NCBI GenBank assembly: GCA_020152595.1
Contig: JAIGNY010002788.1
Coordinates: 525,501 to 589,500, forward strand
DNA: 64,000 nt
Source: Chiridota heheva
Taxonomy: Eukaryota; Echinodermata; Holothuroidea; Apodida; Chiridotidae
Direction: 5' to 3'
Shown here: in pieces, positions 22,881 to 34,889 of the stretch
How the letters are laid out: every line of letters begins with the position of its first letter
How positions within the stretch are numbered: position 1 is the first letter of the stretch
Notes under the pieces: model-generated
What the model was told of the DNA's origin: nothing
Databases searched by the model: none
Seen by the model: the letters and a program-made list of their open reading frames with translations, nothing else
Made by a program: the position numbers and the translations under genes

Positions 22881-23545
22881 GGCTGTCCTGACATTTTTTT
22901 TTTTTTTGTATGGATAGTAATAAAGAAAGCAGTGGTGTGTCTTAAGAAGGCGGGGCTTCACCCCATAAAATATCATAGCGCCCTCCCCTCAAAAAAATAC
23001 ATTCTTCAACTTCTGCAAAAATTCCATGAATTTAAAGGAAACCTCTGTCTATTTTCGGAAAATCTCCTTCATTTTGGGAGAAATTTCCTTAATTTTCGTA
23101 AAATCAAAGAGCTTGAAGCTCTTTGTTGAAATTTGTAATTTCCGGAAAATTTTCTTTAATTTTAAGGATTTTTTCTTCACTTTCCAGTAAAGCACTGTCA
23201 CTTCGAGAAATTCTCAGAAATTGTTGCCAAAATTAAACAAAATTTCCAACAATTTTACGTATTTTCCTCCAACTTTATGTTAATAATTTCACACTTTCAT
23301 CAAAATAAAGCATGCATGCAACTGGGAAACAAAACCCCTTTCCGGCGGGCCCTAACTCCTACGCCTCTGTCCTCCCTAATCTGAAACCGGCATTAAGTGT
23401 GTTTTTTTGGGGGGGAAGGGGGCTTAAGCCCTTCAAAAACAAACAGCTAGACACGACCCATTAAGAAAGAGAACAAAGTTATGTAGGTTTTAATTTATCT
23501 ATCATAAAATAGAATAGATACAATAAATAAAGACGATCTGCAACT
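22870..23545 (+). repeat. Left arm of a 0.65 kb inverted repeat
   Basis: Pairs with 25130-25745. Both arms contain the hAT-like element, the same target flanks and 70 bp or more of matching outer sequence (AAGTTATGTAGGTTTT...AATAGAATAGATACA). The copies therefore arose by duplication of a larger unit and not by two independent insertions. Confidence 0.8.
22930..23461 (+). mobile_element. hAT-like non-autonomous element, copy A of inverted pair
   Basis: 532 bp. The left end is CAGTGGTGTGTCTTAAG and the right end AGCTAGACACGACCCAT. The flanks AAAGAAAG (22922-22929) and TAAGAAAG (23462-23469) form an 8 bp target duplication with one mismatch, the hAT length. Inside are an inverted GAAATTTCC minisatellite patch and the GTAAAGCACTGTCA block shared with 5914 and 7583. 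Confidence 0.75.
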
Positions 23546-24225
23546 TGGTTCTCTTGAAATAGATCATACCCACGCCGAATTTGATAGGTTGCAAGATTAC
23601 AATGTGTACGTGATGGACGCTAACATTTTCTTAACCTGTTAACTTAGCTCTTTAAGTTTCAGAACCCGCATCCGGTGTAATAAACATTTTGACCATATTA
23701 TCAGATTATACGTTATAGCCACTACATTGCTGATACAGCAAGTATTGCGTAGCATGTAGTGCCTATTGAGTGATGTGTTTATCTCACTACATCTTGTGAG
23801 ACTAGCCTCGTTCATTTCAAATTTCAAATGATATTATTCTCCTTCATTATCTGTTTGTGACTCTTCAAAAAATATTTGGGTGTAAAAAATATTTTCTATT
23901 ATGTTTCTGAAACAGTAAAAATGTCAAAATAATAACATTCTTCATATTATGTTTTAGATCTGCTATTGAAATATTGGATTGGCACCGGAATTTTCGTCTA
24001 CATTCCTCAACGTTTCCAAGTTACATGAATTTTGCAAATAAAAACAACGTCATAAATTTATATAATTAGTATTGCTGAAATTGATTGTAGCAGAGTAACC
24101 ATTAAAATACAACCTTCACTAAATAGCACTCAATTTAGAGTCCACATTGAATTCATTTGATGCAATTAAATAATATGTTTCTCAATTAAATGATGGCGGA
24201 TCGTGAGCATGGAGTTTACAATACT
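23546..24225. other. Insert sequence inside the LINE, no gene seen
   Basis: AT-rich sequence between the left arm of the inverted repeat and the next LINE piece. Nothing recognised. Confidence 0.4.
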
Positions 24226-24895
24226 AGTCTTGTCGCGTCCTCAGGAAAAAAGGGGATTGCCCAAAGAACTCATTTTAAGGCTATAGAATATGCTTATACT
24301 TATACGATGCATGATTTTGATCTTGTTGATATCTGGCGTGAATCCCACCCTCATAAACCTGGGGTTACCTGGTTTTCCAAAGTTATCCTTGATATTTGTT
24401 GCTGTCTTGACTTTTTCTGTGTAAGTCGCCACTTGTACTCTAACAGCAATAATATGTGTTTTGTCTAATCTGTATTCAGACCACTCTCTGAGGGCCTGGC
24501 TTTTGGAAATTTAATTCTTTTTTTCTAGATGAAGGTGTTTATATTGACAAAGTTATTGATTTATTTAGTAATACTAAAATTAACAATTTAAATCTTCCCA
24601 TGAATCGTATCTGGCAGATGATCAAGTTTTTCTTACGGCAGGACCAAAGCTACGAATGCAAGGTCTCATGAAAGGCATCTTACTTATGTTGTATCGTACT
24701 TAGAGGGAATTTAGATATTGCTTAGCAAGATCTACAGAATGTATATAACCTTTAAGTAAAAGGTGTTATTATTCGTTCCAGGGCTCAGATGAGCAAGAAT
24801 TGGGAACGAAATACTAGGTATTTTTTCAATCTTGAAAATAAATAGTAAACATCGTTCCATTTAAGAAATTGAAAACAATACAGGTCATAAGGTTG
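24226..24895 (+). mobile_element. L1/Tx1-like LINE, endonuclease segment 2 and linker
   Basis: Reads HFKAIEYAYTYTMHDFDLVD and IWRESHPHKPGVTWF, then LDFFCVSRHL, a frame change into GPGFWKFNSFFLDEGVYI, and RSRAQMSKNWERNTRYFFNL. These match the end of the L1-type endonuclease and the linker before RT (LVDIWR.LHP...TWF, FWK.N, GE..T.YF.NLE). Frameshifts and stops are frequent. Confidence 0.85.
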
Positions 24896-24899
24896 TTGG

Positions 24900-24965
24900 G
24901 ACATACGTCGTACCTCTTACCTGAGGTACCTCTTACGTACAAGAGGTACCTCTTACTTCGTACCT
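24900..24965. repeat. GTACCTCTTAC short repeats
   Basis: Four to five copies of (G)TACCTCTTAC in direct and partly palindromic arrangement. GTACCTCTTG also occurs at 25760, on the far side of the inverted-repeat arm, which may mark the boundary of the inserted unit. Confidence 0.5.
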
Positions 24966-25129
24966 GTGTTCTCGTCCGGGTCGTATTAAGCGTTTCGTGA
25001 TAGCATTGTTACTGTTATAACTGAATACGCAGGCGACAATCCCGTCATTGTAATTATGTGTTCACTCGTCGTCGTCGTTGTCTATTCATCTTATATCGTA
25101 GTGTCACTTTCCCAGCCTCAAAGCAAAGA
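24966..25129 (-). repeat. Dispersed repeat shared with 47985-48077
   Basis: About 95 bp on the minus strand match the left flank of Kolobok-like copy B, ending ATGCTATCACGAAACGCTTA. Here the TTAA (24986-24989) is uninterrupted, so this copy shows the left side of the empty target site of copy B. Confidence 0.7.
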
Positions 25130-25745
25130 GCTTCTTTGATTTAATGTATCTATTCTATTAAATCAAAACCTACATAACTTAGTGTTCTCTTTCTTTAAGG
25201 GTCGTGTCTAGCTTTTCCTTTTTAAGGGGGGTTAAGCCCTCCCCTCCCCCCTCCCACCCTCCCCACCTTAAAAAAACAAACACTGAAGGCCGGTTTTAGA
25301 TTAGGGAGGACAGAGGCGTATCAGTTTAGGGACCACCGAAAGGGGTTCTATTTCCCGGTTTCATGCATGCTTTATTTTGATGACAAAGTGTGATATTATC
25401 AACATAAAATTGAAGGAAAATACGTAAAACTGTTGGAAATTTTGTTCTATTTTGGCAACACTTCCTACAAATTTCTCGAAATTGACAGCGCTTTCCTAAA
25501 AAGTGAAGAATTTTCCTGGAAATTAAAGAAAATTTCCCGGAAATTGAAGATTTCACCAAAGAGCTTCAGGCTCTTTTGATTTTACGAAGCTGAAGGAAAT
25601 TTCCCAAAAATTAAGATTTCAAGAAAATTGACGAAGATGATTTTTTTTGGAGGGAGGTGGGGGTTATATTTTTAGGGGCTAATTCACTAAACTGCTTTCT
25701 TTATCATACTATCATTAAAAAAAAAGAATCAATGCCACAACAACC
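25130..25745 (-). repeat. Right arm of the 0.65 kb inverted repeat
   Basis: Inverted match to 22870-23545, including outer flanks. The loop between the arms is about 1.6 kb. Confidence 0.8.
25198..25694 (-). mobile_element. hAT-like non-autonomous element, copy B of inverted pair
   Basis: 497 bp, bounded by TTTCTTTA (25190-25197) and CTTTCTTTA (25695-25703), the same target site as copy A in inverse. It carries a GAAATTTCC minisatellite at 25400-25620. Confidence 0.7.
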
Positions 25746-26205
25746 CTTTTTAAAGGGTACGTACCTCTTGTAATTTATGATGTTCATCTCATTTGTTTCT
25801 TCACCCTTTGCAAATTCTAGATTTACTGTTATGTAGGCCTAGTTTGAACTCACGTTTGTAAGTTTAAGCAACTTCGTCTATCGCGAAATTGCTGTAGCTG
25901 CGTTCTACTGCACTAGCCATGCACGCTAGCGGTACCGCTTACCGTAGACTGTACCAATTTTGCACTGGCCTGGATATCGCCGAACGCACGTTGAAAATGG
26001 TAGTCATCCAAATTTTGTAATCCGAAGTTCAAATACTCTCACAATAAGTCATCCATGCACGTCCTTAAATAAATGTTATTATCGCACATCAGATTCGACT
26101 GTATTACTGATAGCAAATTCGAGATATGCTTGACCAAAGAATACAGTCACGTGACTGGATCCCGTAAGATCACAATATGTTCCGAGGAACTTTCTTCCCA
26201 AAATC
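25746..26205. other. Unrecognised insert before LINE RT
   Basis: More GC-balanced than its surroundings at 25890-26010. No ORF or family was recognised. It separates the LINE linker from the RT domain, so it is part of the inserted material. Confidence 0.4.
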
Positions 26206-27360
26206 TCTTCTACTTCAATGATTAAATGTAGATTATATGATCGCGGCGAAATGGATTGCCCAACGTATGGTTAGTGTTATTGATACTATTATAGATTGTA
26301 ATCAGACAGGTTTCATAAAAGGTCGATATTGAGTGGTGAATATTCGATTGATTCTTGATACAATTAACTATGCATATGATAATAATCTAGCTGGTTTTCT
26401 CCTTTTCATCGATTTTGATTGAGCCTTTGATAGTTTGGAATGGTCGTTCATCGATATTGCATTATATTACCTAAACTATTAAAGTTTGGTTGTGATTTAA
26501 GAAAATGGATTAAGGTACTTTATTCTATTTCATCAGCGTGTGTTATGAACATTGGGTTTTCTTCAGATTTAAAAAAAAAAAAAAAAATCTCAAGGGGGTA
26601 GTGCGTCAAGGCTGCCCCTTGAGCCCGTATCTCTTCATTGTGTGCGCAATTTTAGCCATGCAGATACATATTAACCCATTATTTCACGGTATTGTTATCC
26701 ACCATAATGAGTTGAAGATTAGTCAGTCAATACGTCGATGACACTACCATATCTTTGAGTAATGATATTAATTCACTTAACATCTGTACTTAACGACTTG
26801 AAGATTTTGCATCAGCTTCAGTTCGGGTCTGAAAATTAATTTGAATAAGTGTACTCTTTTCCCAATTAAATAGGATCTCTACGTAATTGTTACTCAGTTG
26901 ATTATAGTAAGACCGGCCTTTTTCTACATGGCCCAGTCAAGGCATTGGGTATTAATTTTACTAATCAAAAAGCTGACTTATTTAGCTTAAACTATATGCC
27001 GAAGTTGTTTCGACTTAAGCAGCTCTTAAATATTTGGTCCGTTTGTGACCTTACACCTCAATGGTAAGACAGTAAGATAACTATAGTTAAATCTTTTGGC
27101 ATATCAATTAGTTTTCCTTCTCTTAATATTTCCAAATCCGCCACAAAGTTTTGTGAAAGAGGTGGAACGATTTAAAAAAAAAAAAAAAATTATATGGTCT
27201 GGCAAGCCAGACAAAGTGAGTCGTAATTTAATGATTCAGAATAGGGTGATGGCGGCTTGACCATGGTAAACATTAATTATTTCTTTCATTCTATTAAAAC
27301 ATTTTGGGTAAAAAGGTATTTGACTGTGGAGCACAAGTCGTGGAAATTTTTCTTTGACTT
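26206..27360 (+). mobile_element. L1/Tx1-like LINE, reverse transcriptase segment
   Basis: Reads MIAAKWIAQRMVSVIDTIID, CNQTGFIKGR, a stop, VVNIRLILDTINYAYDNNLA and LLFIDFD-x-AFDSLEWSFI (RT motif A), then GVVRQGCPLSPYLFIV (motif B), and near 26735 a shifted motif C region. It continues with LGINFTNQKADLF, QLLNIWSVCDLTPQW and FWVKRYLTVEHKSWKFFFDL. All are standard L1-clade blocks in the right order. Multiple stops and a poly-A run at 26571 break the frame. At 27361 the LINE is split by a MITE and a tandem array. Confidence 0.9.
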
Positions 27361-27616
27361 ACAATCTTGGACAAAACTCGTTGGGACACCTCGCTCCTCC
27401 GTTCAATGTTAGAATGTTGGTGAAATGAATGGAAAATGTTGATACTTGCTTCCATGTCTCTGTATTTCCTTGCAAAATATTTGGACAACATTGAAAGGGA
27501 TGGTATGGGAGAAGGGAGGAGGGAGGGGGGGGGGGTTGAAAAATAGCTGCACATGAAAAATTGAAATAACATGCAAACTTTCCGGTAAGTGTCCCAACAG
27601 TTTTGTCCAAGATTGT
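27361..27616. mobile_element. Palindromic MITE, ACAATC family (copy 3, left of array)
   Basis: 256 bp. The TIR ACAATCTTGGACAAAACTCG recurs inverted at the right end (...GTTTTGTCCAAGATTGT). The interior has a GGGAGGGGGG tract. It directly abuts the tandem array on its right and the LINE RT segment on its left. Confidence 0.8.
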
Positions 27617-30600
27617 CTTAAAAATGTAATTTAGTAAAGATATCGTAAATGTCAAAGGAAAAATAGTTTTATGTAGGGAAGTCATTATATTTGTCAAAAA
27701 ACAGACATTAAATTTATTTTTTCAGAATTCAGCAAAATACAACAAAAATGCATAACCTCTCTTGGATCGTGCTATCTTAAGTAGATAAAGAATATGTGCT
27801 CTATTCTTTATTTCGGCAAAAAAAACAACTTGTGTTTGCCACCATTTTTCTCCTTTCTCAGAATGTCTGAGTGCTTTATTCTTTTCCACTGCATTGTTCT
27901 GCGCATTTTGGATTACAGGCAAAATGATGGCAGTTAGGGGTGGGAGATGGGGCGGTGGGGAGGGGAGTGGATGAGATGGAGACTGAAATTATGGCAGTTA
28001 GGTGGAGAATACTTCTATTTATTTTATTAAATTCCAGCATGTAAAAAAGTAGTTTCGGCATGCTCATATTGCTTTTCTAACTTTATAATGGGAAATACTG
28101 TACAAGAATAGGGGGTAGCAAGGACATTGGTAAAAAAGTAACACTTCAGTCAAATTTGATGAAATAATAGAAATATGACACGACTGTGTAAATAACAAAA
28201 GCTGTTAGATTCCATGTTTAAATTAGAGGTGCGCCACACTCTCGTCTCAGCTAAGCGATTTATCAAATTTGTGTCGATAGTTTTGTCTTTTATTTGAAGA
28301 AAGTAAAGCGAATATATATGTTTCCCATGTTGAAATTGTAGTGACTAGAAATTAACAAAGTGAACATAATTGGATAAAGTTCATACACAAATTGAATGGG
28401 AATTTCTTCTTAAGATAAACATGTTATCAAACGATTTACCAGAGACTATAGGAAGTCTCATAAAGTATAGTGATCTTTACTCGATTTTCATGGTTAATCG
28501 TTGGGTGGCGCTGGTTCATTTAAATAATGAAGCTTTATATGAATTTCCTGTTGCCAAGGTCTCACATTGCCTGCCCCTTATCGACGGATCCGAACTTTCA
28601 TAACTAAATAAAACACTATCCACATACTTCAAAAAGCCTCTCAAATATTCAGCAAAAAACGCTTGTGTTTGTCACACAATTTTTACAGACTGTCTGAGAA
28701 ATGTCATTCAGTAAAAACATCGTAAATGTCAATTGAAAAATAGTTTTATGTAGGGAAGTCATGATATTTGTCGAAAAACAGACATTAAATTATTTCGAGA
28801 ATTCAGAACAATACAATAAAAAAGGCATAACTCCTTTTGGACCGTGCTATCTTAGGTAGATTTGAAACATGTGCTTTATTCTTTATTTCGGAAAAAAAAA
28901 ACCCTTGTGTTTGCCACCATTTCGTCAGCATGTCTGAGTGCTTTATTTTTTACCACTGCATTGTTCTGCGCAGTTTGCTTCGTGGGCGAAATGATGGCAG
29001 TTACGGGCGGTGGGAGATGGCAGTGGGGAGGGGGGGGGGGTAGGGGAAGGGTAGGAGCGGAGTGAGATGGAGACTGAAATGATGGCAGTTAGGTGAAGAT
29101 TACTTTACTTACATTTTTTAAAATCTGATTCCAGCATGTAAACAAAAAGTAGTTTTGACATGCTCATATTGCTTTTCAAATTTTATTATGGAAAATACTG
29201 TCCAAGAATAGGGGGTAGCAAGGACATGGTGAAAAAGTAACACTTCAGTCAAATTTGATGAAATAATAGAAATATGACACGACTGTGTAAATAACAAAAA
29301 CTGTTAGATTCCATGTTTAAATTAGAGGTGCGCCACACTTTCGTCTTAGCTAAGCGATTTATCAAATTTGTGGTCGAAAGTTGTGTCTTTTATTCGAAGA
29401 AAGTAAAGCGAATATATACGTTTCCCACGATGAAGTTGTAGTGACTAGAAATTAACAATGTAAAAATAATCGGATAAAGTTCACACACAAATTGAAAGGG
29501 AATTTCTTCTTAAGATAAACATGTTATCAAACAATTCAAGTTAAAGCAGATTATAGGAAGTATCATAAAGTATAGTGATCGTTACTCAATTTTCATGGTT
29601 AATCGTTGGGTGGCGCTGGTTTATTTAAATAATGAAGCCTTATATTAATTTCCTGTTGCCAAGGTCTCACATTGCCTGCCCCTTATCGACGGATCCAAAC
29701 TTTCATAACTAAATAAAACACTATCCACATACCTCAAAAAGCCTCTCAAATATTCAGCAAAAACGTTTGTGTTTGTCACACAACTTTTTATACTGTTTGA
29801 GAAATGCCATTCAGTAAAAACATCGTAAATGTCAATTAAAAAATAGTTTGATGTAGGGAAGTCATGATATTTGTCGAAAAACAGACATTCCATTATTTCG
29901 AGAATTCAGAACAATACAATAAAAAGGCATAACTCCTTTTGGACCGTGCTATCTTAGGTAGATTTGAAACATGTGCTTTATTCTTTATTCGGGGAAAAAA
30001 CAAACCCTTGTGTTTGCCACCCATTTTTTCAGCATGTCTGAGTGGTTTATTTTTTACCACTGCATTGTTCTGCGCAATTTGCATCATAGGCGAAATGGTG
30101 GCAGTCAGGGGTGGGAGGTGGGTGGTGGGTGAGGGGAGGGGTGGGGAGGGGAGTGGATGAGATGGAGACTGAAATAATGGCAGTTAGGTGGAGAGTACTT
30201 CCGTTTATTTGATCAAATTCCAGCATGCAAACAAAAAGTAGTTTTGACATGCTCATATTGCTTTTCTAATCTTATTATGGAAAATACTGTACAAGAATAG
30301 GGGGTAGCAAGGACATGGGTGAAAAAGTAACAGTTCAGTTAAATTTGATAAAATAATAGAAATATGACACGACTGTGTAAATAACAAAAGCTGTTAGATT
30401 CCATGTTTAAATTAGAGGTGCGCCACACTTTCGTCTTAGCTAAGCGATTTATCAAATTTGTGGTCGATAGTTTTGTCTTTTATTTGAAGAAAGTAAAGCG
30501 AATATATGTTTCCCATGTTGAATTTGTAGTGACTAGAAATTAACAAAGTGAACATAATCAGATAAAGTTCATACACAAATTGAATGGGAATTTCTTCTTA

Positions 30601-33600
30601 AGATAAACATGTTATTAAACGATTTACCACAGATTATAGGAAGTCTCGTAAAGTATAGTGATCTTTACTCGATTTTCATGATAAATCGTTGGGTGGCGCT
30701 GGTCCAGTGAAATAATGAAGTATTATATGAATTTCCCGTTGCCAAGGTCTCACATTGCCTGCCCCTTATCGACGGATCCGAACTTTCATAACTAAATAAA
30801 ACACTATCCACATACTTCAAAAAGCCTCTCAAATATTCAGCAAAAAACGCTTGTGTTTGTCACACAATTTTTACAGACTGTCTGAGAAATGTCATTCAGT
30901 AAAAACATCGTAAATGTCAATTGAAAAATAGTTTTATGTAAGGAAGTCATGATATTTGTCGAAAAACAAACATTCCATTATATCGAGAATTCAGGACAAT
31001 ACAATAAAAAGGCATTAGCTTCTTTTGGACCGTGCTATCTTGAGTAGATTTGAAACATGTGCTTTATTCTTTATTTCGGAAGAAAAAAAACCCTTGTGTT
31101 TGCCACCATTTCGTCAGCATGTCTGAGTGCTTTATTTTTTACCACTGCATTGTTCTGCGCAGTTTGCTTCGTGGGCGAAATGATGGCAGTTACGGGCGGT
31201 GGGAGATGGCAGTGGGGAGGGGGGGGGGGATAGGGGGAAGGGTAGGAGCGGAGTGAGATGGAGACTGAAATGATGGCAGTTAGGTGAAGATTACTTACAT
31301 TTTTTAAAATCTGATACCAGCATGTAAACAAAAAGTAGTTTTGACATGCTCATATTGCTTTTCAAATTTTATTATGGAAAATACTGTCCAAGAATAGGGG
31401 GTAGCAAGGACATGGTGAAAAAGTAACACTTCAGTCAAATTTGATGAAATAATAGAAATATGACACGACTGTGTAAATAACAAAAACTGTTAGATTCCAT
31501 GTTTAAATTAGAGGTGCGCCACATTCTCGTCTTAGCTAAGCGATTTATCAAATTTGTGGTCGAAAGTTGTGTCTTTTATTCGAAGAAAGTAAAGCGAATA
31601 TATACGTTTCCCACGATGAAGTTGTAGTGACTAGAAATTAACAATGTGAAAATAATCGGATAAAGTTCACACACAAATTGAAAGGGAATTTCTTCTTAAG
31701 ATAAACATGTTATCAAACAATTCAAGTTAAAGCAGATTATAGGAAGTATCATAAAGTATAGTGATCGTTACTCAATTTTCATGGTTAATCGTTGGGTGGC
31801 GGTGGTTTATTTAAATAATGAAGCCTTATATTAATTTCCCGTTGCCAAGGTCTCACATTGCCTCCCCCTTATCGACGGATCCAAACTTTCATAACTAAAT
31901 AAAACACTATCCACATACCTCAAAAAGCCTCTCAAATATTCAGCAAAAAACGTTTGTGTTTGTCACACAACTTTTTTATACTGTTTGAGAAATGCCATTC
32001 AGTAAAAACATCGTAAATGTCAATTAAAAAATAGTTTGATGTAGGGAAGTCATGATATTTGTCGAAAAACAGACATTCCATTATTTCGAGAATTCAGAAC
32101 AATACAATAAAAAGGCATAACTCCTTTTGGACCGTGCTATCTTAGGTAGATTTGAAACATGTGCTTTATTCTTTATTCGGGGAAAAAACAAACCCTTGTG
32201 TTTGCCACCCATTTTTTCAGCATGTCTGAGTGGTTTATTTTTACCACTGCATTGTTCTGCGCAATTTGCATCATAGGCGAAATGGTGGCAGTCAGGGGTG
32301 GGAGGTGGGTGGTGGGGAGGGGAGGGGTGGGGAGGGGAGTGGATGAGATGGAGACTGAAATAATGGCAGTTAGGTGGAGAGTACTTCCGTTTATTTGATC
32401 AAATTCCAGCATGCAAACAAAAAGTAGTTTTGACATGCTCATATTGCTTTTCTAATCTTATTATGGAAAATACTGTACAAGAATAGGGGGTAGCAAGGAC
32501 ATGGGTGAAAAAGTAACAGTTCAGTTAAATTTGATAAAATAATAGAAATATGACACGACTGTGTAAATAACAAAAACTGTTAGATTCCATGTTTAAATTA
32601 GAGGTGCGCCACACTTTCGTCTTAGCTAAGCGATTTATCAAATTTGTGGTCGATAGTTTTGTCTTTTTTTTGAAGAAAGTAAAGCGAATATATGTTTCCC
32701 ATGTTGAATTTGTAGTGACTAGAAATTAACAAAGTGAACATAATCGGATAAAGTTCATACACAAATTGAATGGGAATTTCTTCTTAAGATAAACATGTTA
32801 TCAAACGATTTACCACAGATTATAGGAAGTCTCGTAAAGTATAGTGATCTTTACTCGATTTTCATGATAAATCGTTGGGTGGCGCTGGTCCAGTGAAATA
32901 ATGAAGCTTTATATTAATTTCACATTGCCATGGTCTCACATTGCCTCCCCCTTACCGACGAACCCGAACTTTCATAGCAAAATAAAACACTATCCACATA
33001 CTTCAAAAAGTCCCTCAAATGTTCAGCAATAAAAGCTTGTGTTTGCCACACATTTTTTCAGACTGTCTGAGAAATGTCATTCGGTAAAAACATCTTAAAT
33101 GTCAATTGAAAAATAGTTTTATGTAGGGAAGACATGACATTTGTCGAAAAATAATTGTTTCGAGATTCAGGACAATACAATAAAAAGGCATTAACCCTTT
33201 TTGGACCGTGCTATCTTGAGTAGATTTGAAACATGTGCTTTATTCTTTATTTCGGAAAAAAAAACCCTTGTGTTTGCCACCCATTTTTTCAGCATGTCTG
33301 AGTGCTTTATTTTCTACCACTGCATTGTTCTGCGCAATTGGCATCGTAAGGCGAAATGGTGGCAGTTAGGGGTGGGAGGTGGGTGGTGTGGAGTGGGGAA
33401 GGGAGGGGGATGGGGTGGGGAGGGGAGTGGATGAGGTGGAGACTGAAATTATGGCAGTTAGGTGGAGAGTACTTCCGTTTATTTGATCAAATTCCAGCAT
33501 GTAAACAAAAAGTAGTTTTGACATGCTCTTATTGCTTTTCTAATCTTATTATGGAAAATACTGTACAAGAATAGGGGGTAGCAAGGACATGGGTAAAAAA

Positions 33601-34641
33601 GTAACAGTTCAGTCAAATTTGATGAAATAATAAAAATATGACACGACTGTGTAAATAACAAAAGCTGTTAGATTCCATGTTTAAATTAGAGGTGCGCCAC
33701 ACTTTCGTCTTAGCTAAGCGATTTATCAAATTTGTGGTCGATAGTTTTGTCTTTTATTTGAAGAAAGTAAAGCGAATATATGTTTCCCATGTTGAATTTG
33801 TAGTGACTAGAAATTAACAAAGTGAACATAATCGGATAAAGTTCATACACAAATTGAATGGGAATTTCTTCTTAAGATAAACATGTTATCAGGTTATCAA
33901 ACGATTTACCACAGATTATAGGAAGTCTCGTAAAGTATAGTGATCTTTACTCGATTTTCATGATAAATCGTTGGGTGGCGCTGGTCCAGTGAAATAATGA
34001 AGTATTATATGAATTTCCCGTTGCCAAGGTCTCACATTGCCTGCCCCTTATCGACGGATCCGAACTTTCATAACTAAATAAAACACTATCCACATACCTC
34101 AAAAAGCCCCTCAAATGTTCAGCAAAAAACGCTTGTGTTTGTCACACAATTTTTACAGACTGTCTGAGAAATGTCATTCAGTAAAAACATCGTAAATGTC
34201 AATTGAAAAATAGTTTTATGTAGGGAAGTCATGATATTTGTCGAAAAACAGACATTCCATTATTTCGAGAATTCAGGACAATACAATAAAAAAGCATAAC
34301 TCCTTTTGGACCGTGCTATCTTGAGTAGATTTAAAACTTGTGCTTTATTCTTTATTTCGGAAAAAAAAACAACCTGTGTTTACCACCCATTTTTTCAGAA
34401 TGTCTGAGTGCTTTGCTTTATTCTTTACCACTGCATTGTTCTGTGCGTTTTAGATTACAGCCGAAATAGTGATGGCAGTTAGGGATGGGAGATGGGGCGA
34501 GAGAGCGAGGGGGAGGAGGATGGATGAGATGGAGACTGAAAAAATGGCAGTTAGGTGGAGAGTACTTCACTAATCACATACTTCAAAAAGTCCCTCAAAT
34601 ATTCAGCAAAAAACGCTTGTGTTTGCTACACATTGTTTCAG
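27617..34641 (+). repeat. Tandem array, about 1.09 kb unit, about 6.5 copies, dimeric higher order
   Basis: The landmark GTGCTATCTT(A/G)(A/G)GTAGAT recurs near 27769, 28844, 29944, 31032, 32133, 33208 and 34310, spacing 1075-1101 bp. Each unit carries a purine/G-rich tract, GAGATGGAGACTGAAAT(G/T)ATGG, AAGAATAGGGGGTAGCAAGG, GAGGTGCGCCACA and ACTATCCACATAC. Units 2 and 4 share private variants, as do units 3 and 5, giving a dimer of about 2.19 kb. The first and last units are truncated. There is no coding content; short ORFs repeat with the unit. Confidence 0.92.
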
Positions 34642-34875
34642 ACACTCGTGAACAAAACTCGTTGGAACACACCCGTTTAATGTTAGTGAAATGAATTGAA
34701 AACGTTGGTACTTGCTTTCCATGTCTCTGTATTTCCTAGTGCAATATTTGGACAACATTAAAAGGGGGAGCGAGGTGGATGGGGAGGGGGCTACTTGAAA
34801 ATAGCTGTACATGAAAATTTAAAATAACATGCAAACTTTCCGGTAGGTGTCCCAACAGTTTTGTCCCAAGATTGT
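34642..34875. mobile_element. Palindromic MITE, ACAATC family (copy 4, right of array)
   Basis: 234 bp, same family and same internal orientation as 27361-27616 (TTTCCATGTCTCTGTATTTC and ATAACATGCAAACTTTCCGG in both). The left TIR is more decayed; the right end is ...TTTTGTCCCAAGATTGT. It closes the tandem array. Confidence 0.8.
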
Positions 34876-34889
34876 AGCTCTGAAGCATT

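Noticed and set aside
28979..29060. Coding exons in G-rich tracts of the array
   Set aside because: G/purine tracts vary in length between units and give Gly/Arg runs; no splice sites or conservation of frame.
27617..34641. Tandem gene family (repeating short ORFs)
   Set aside because: The ORFs recur because the unit recurs; they change frame and length between units and match no family.
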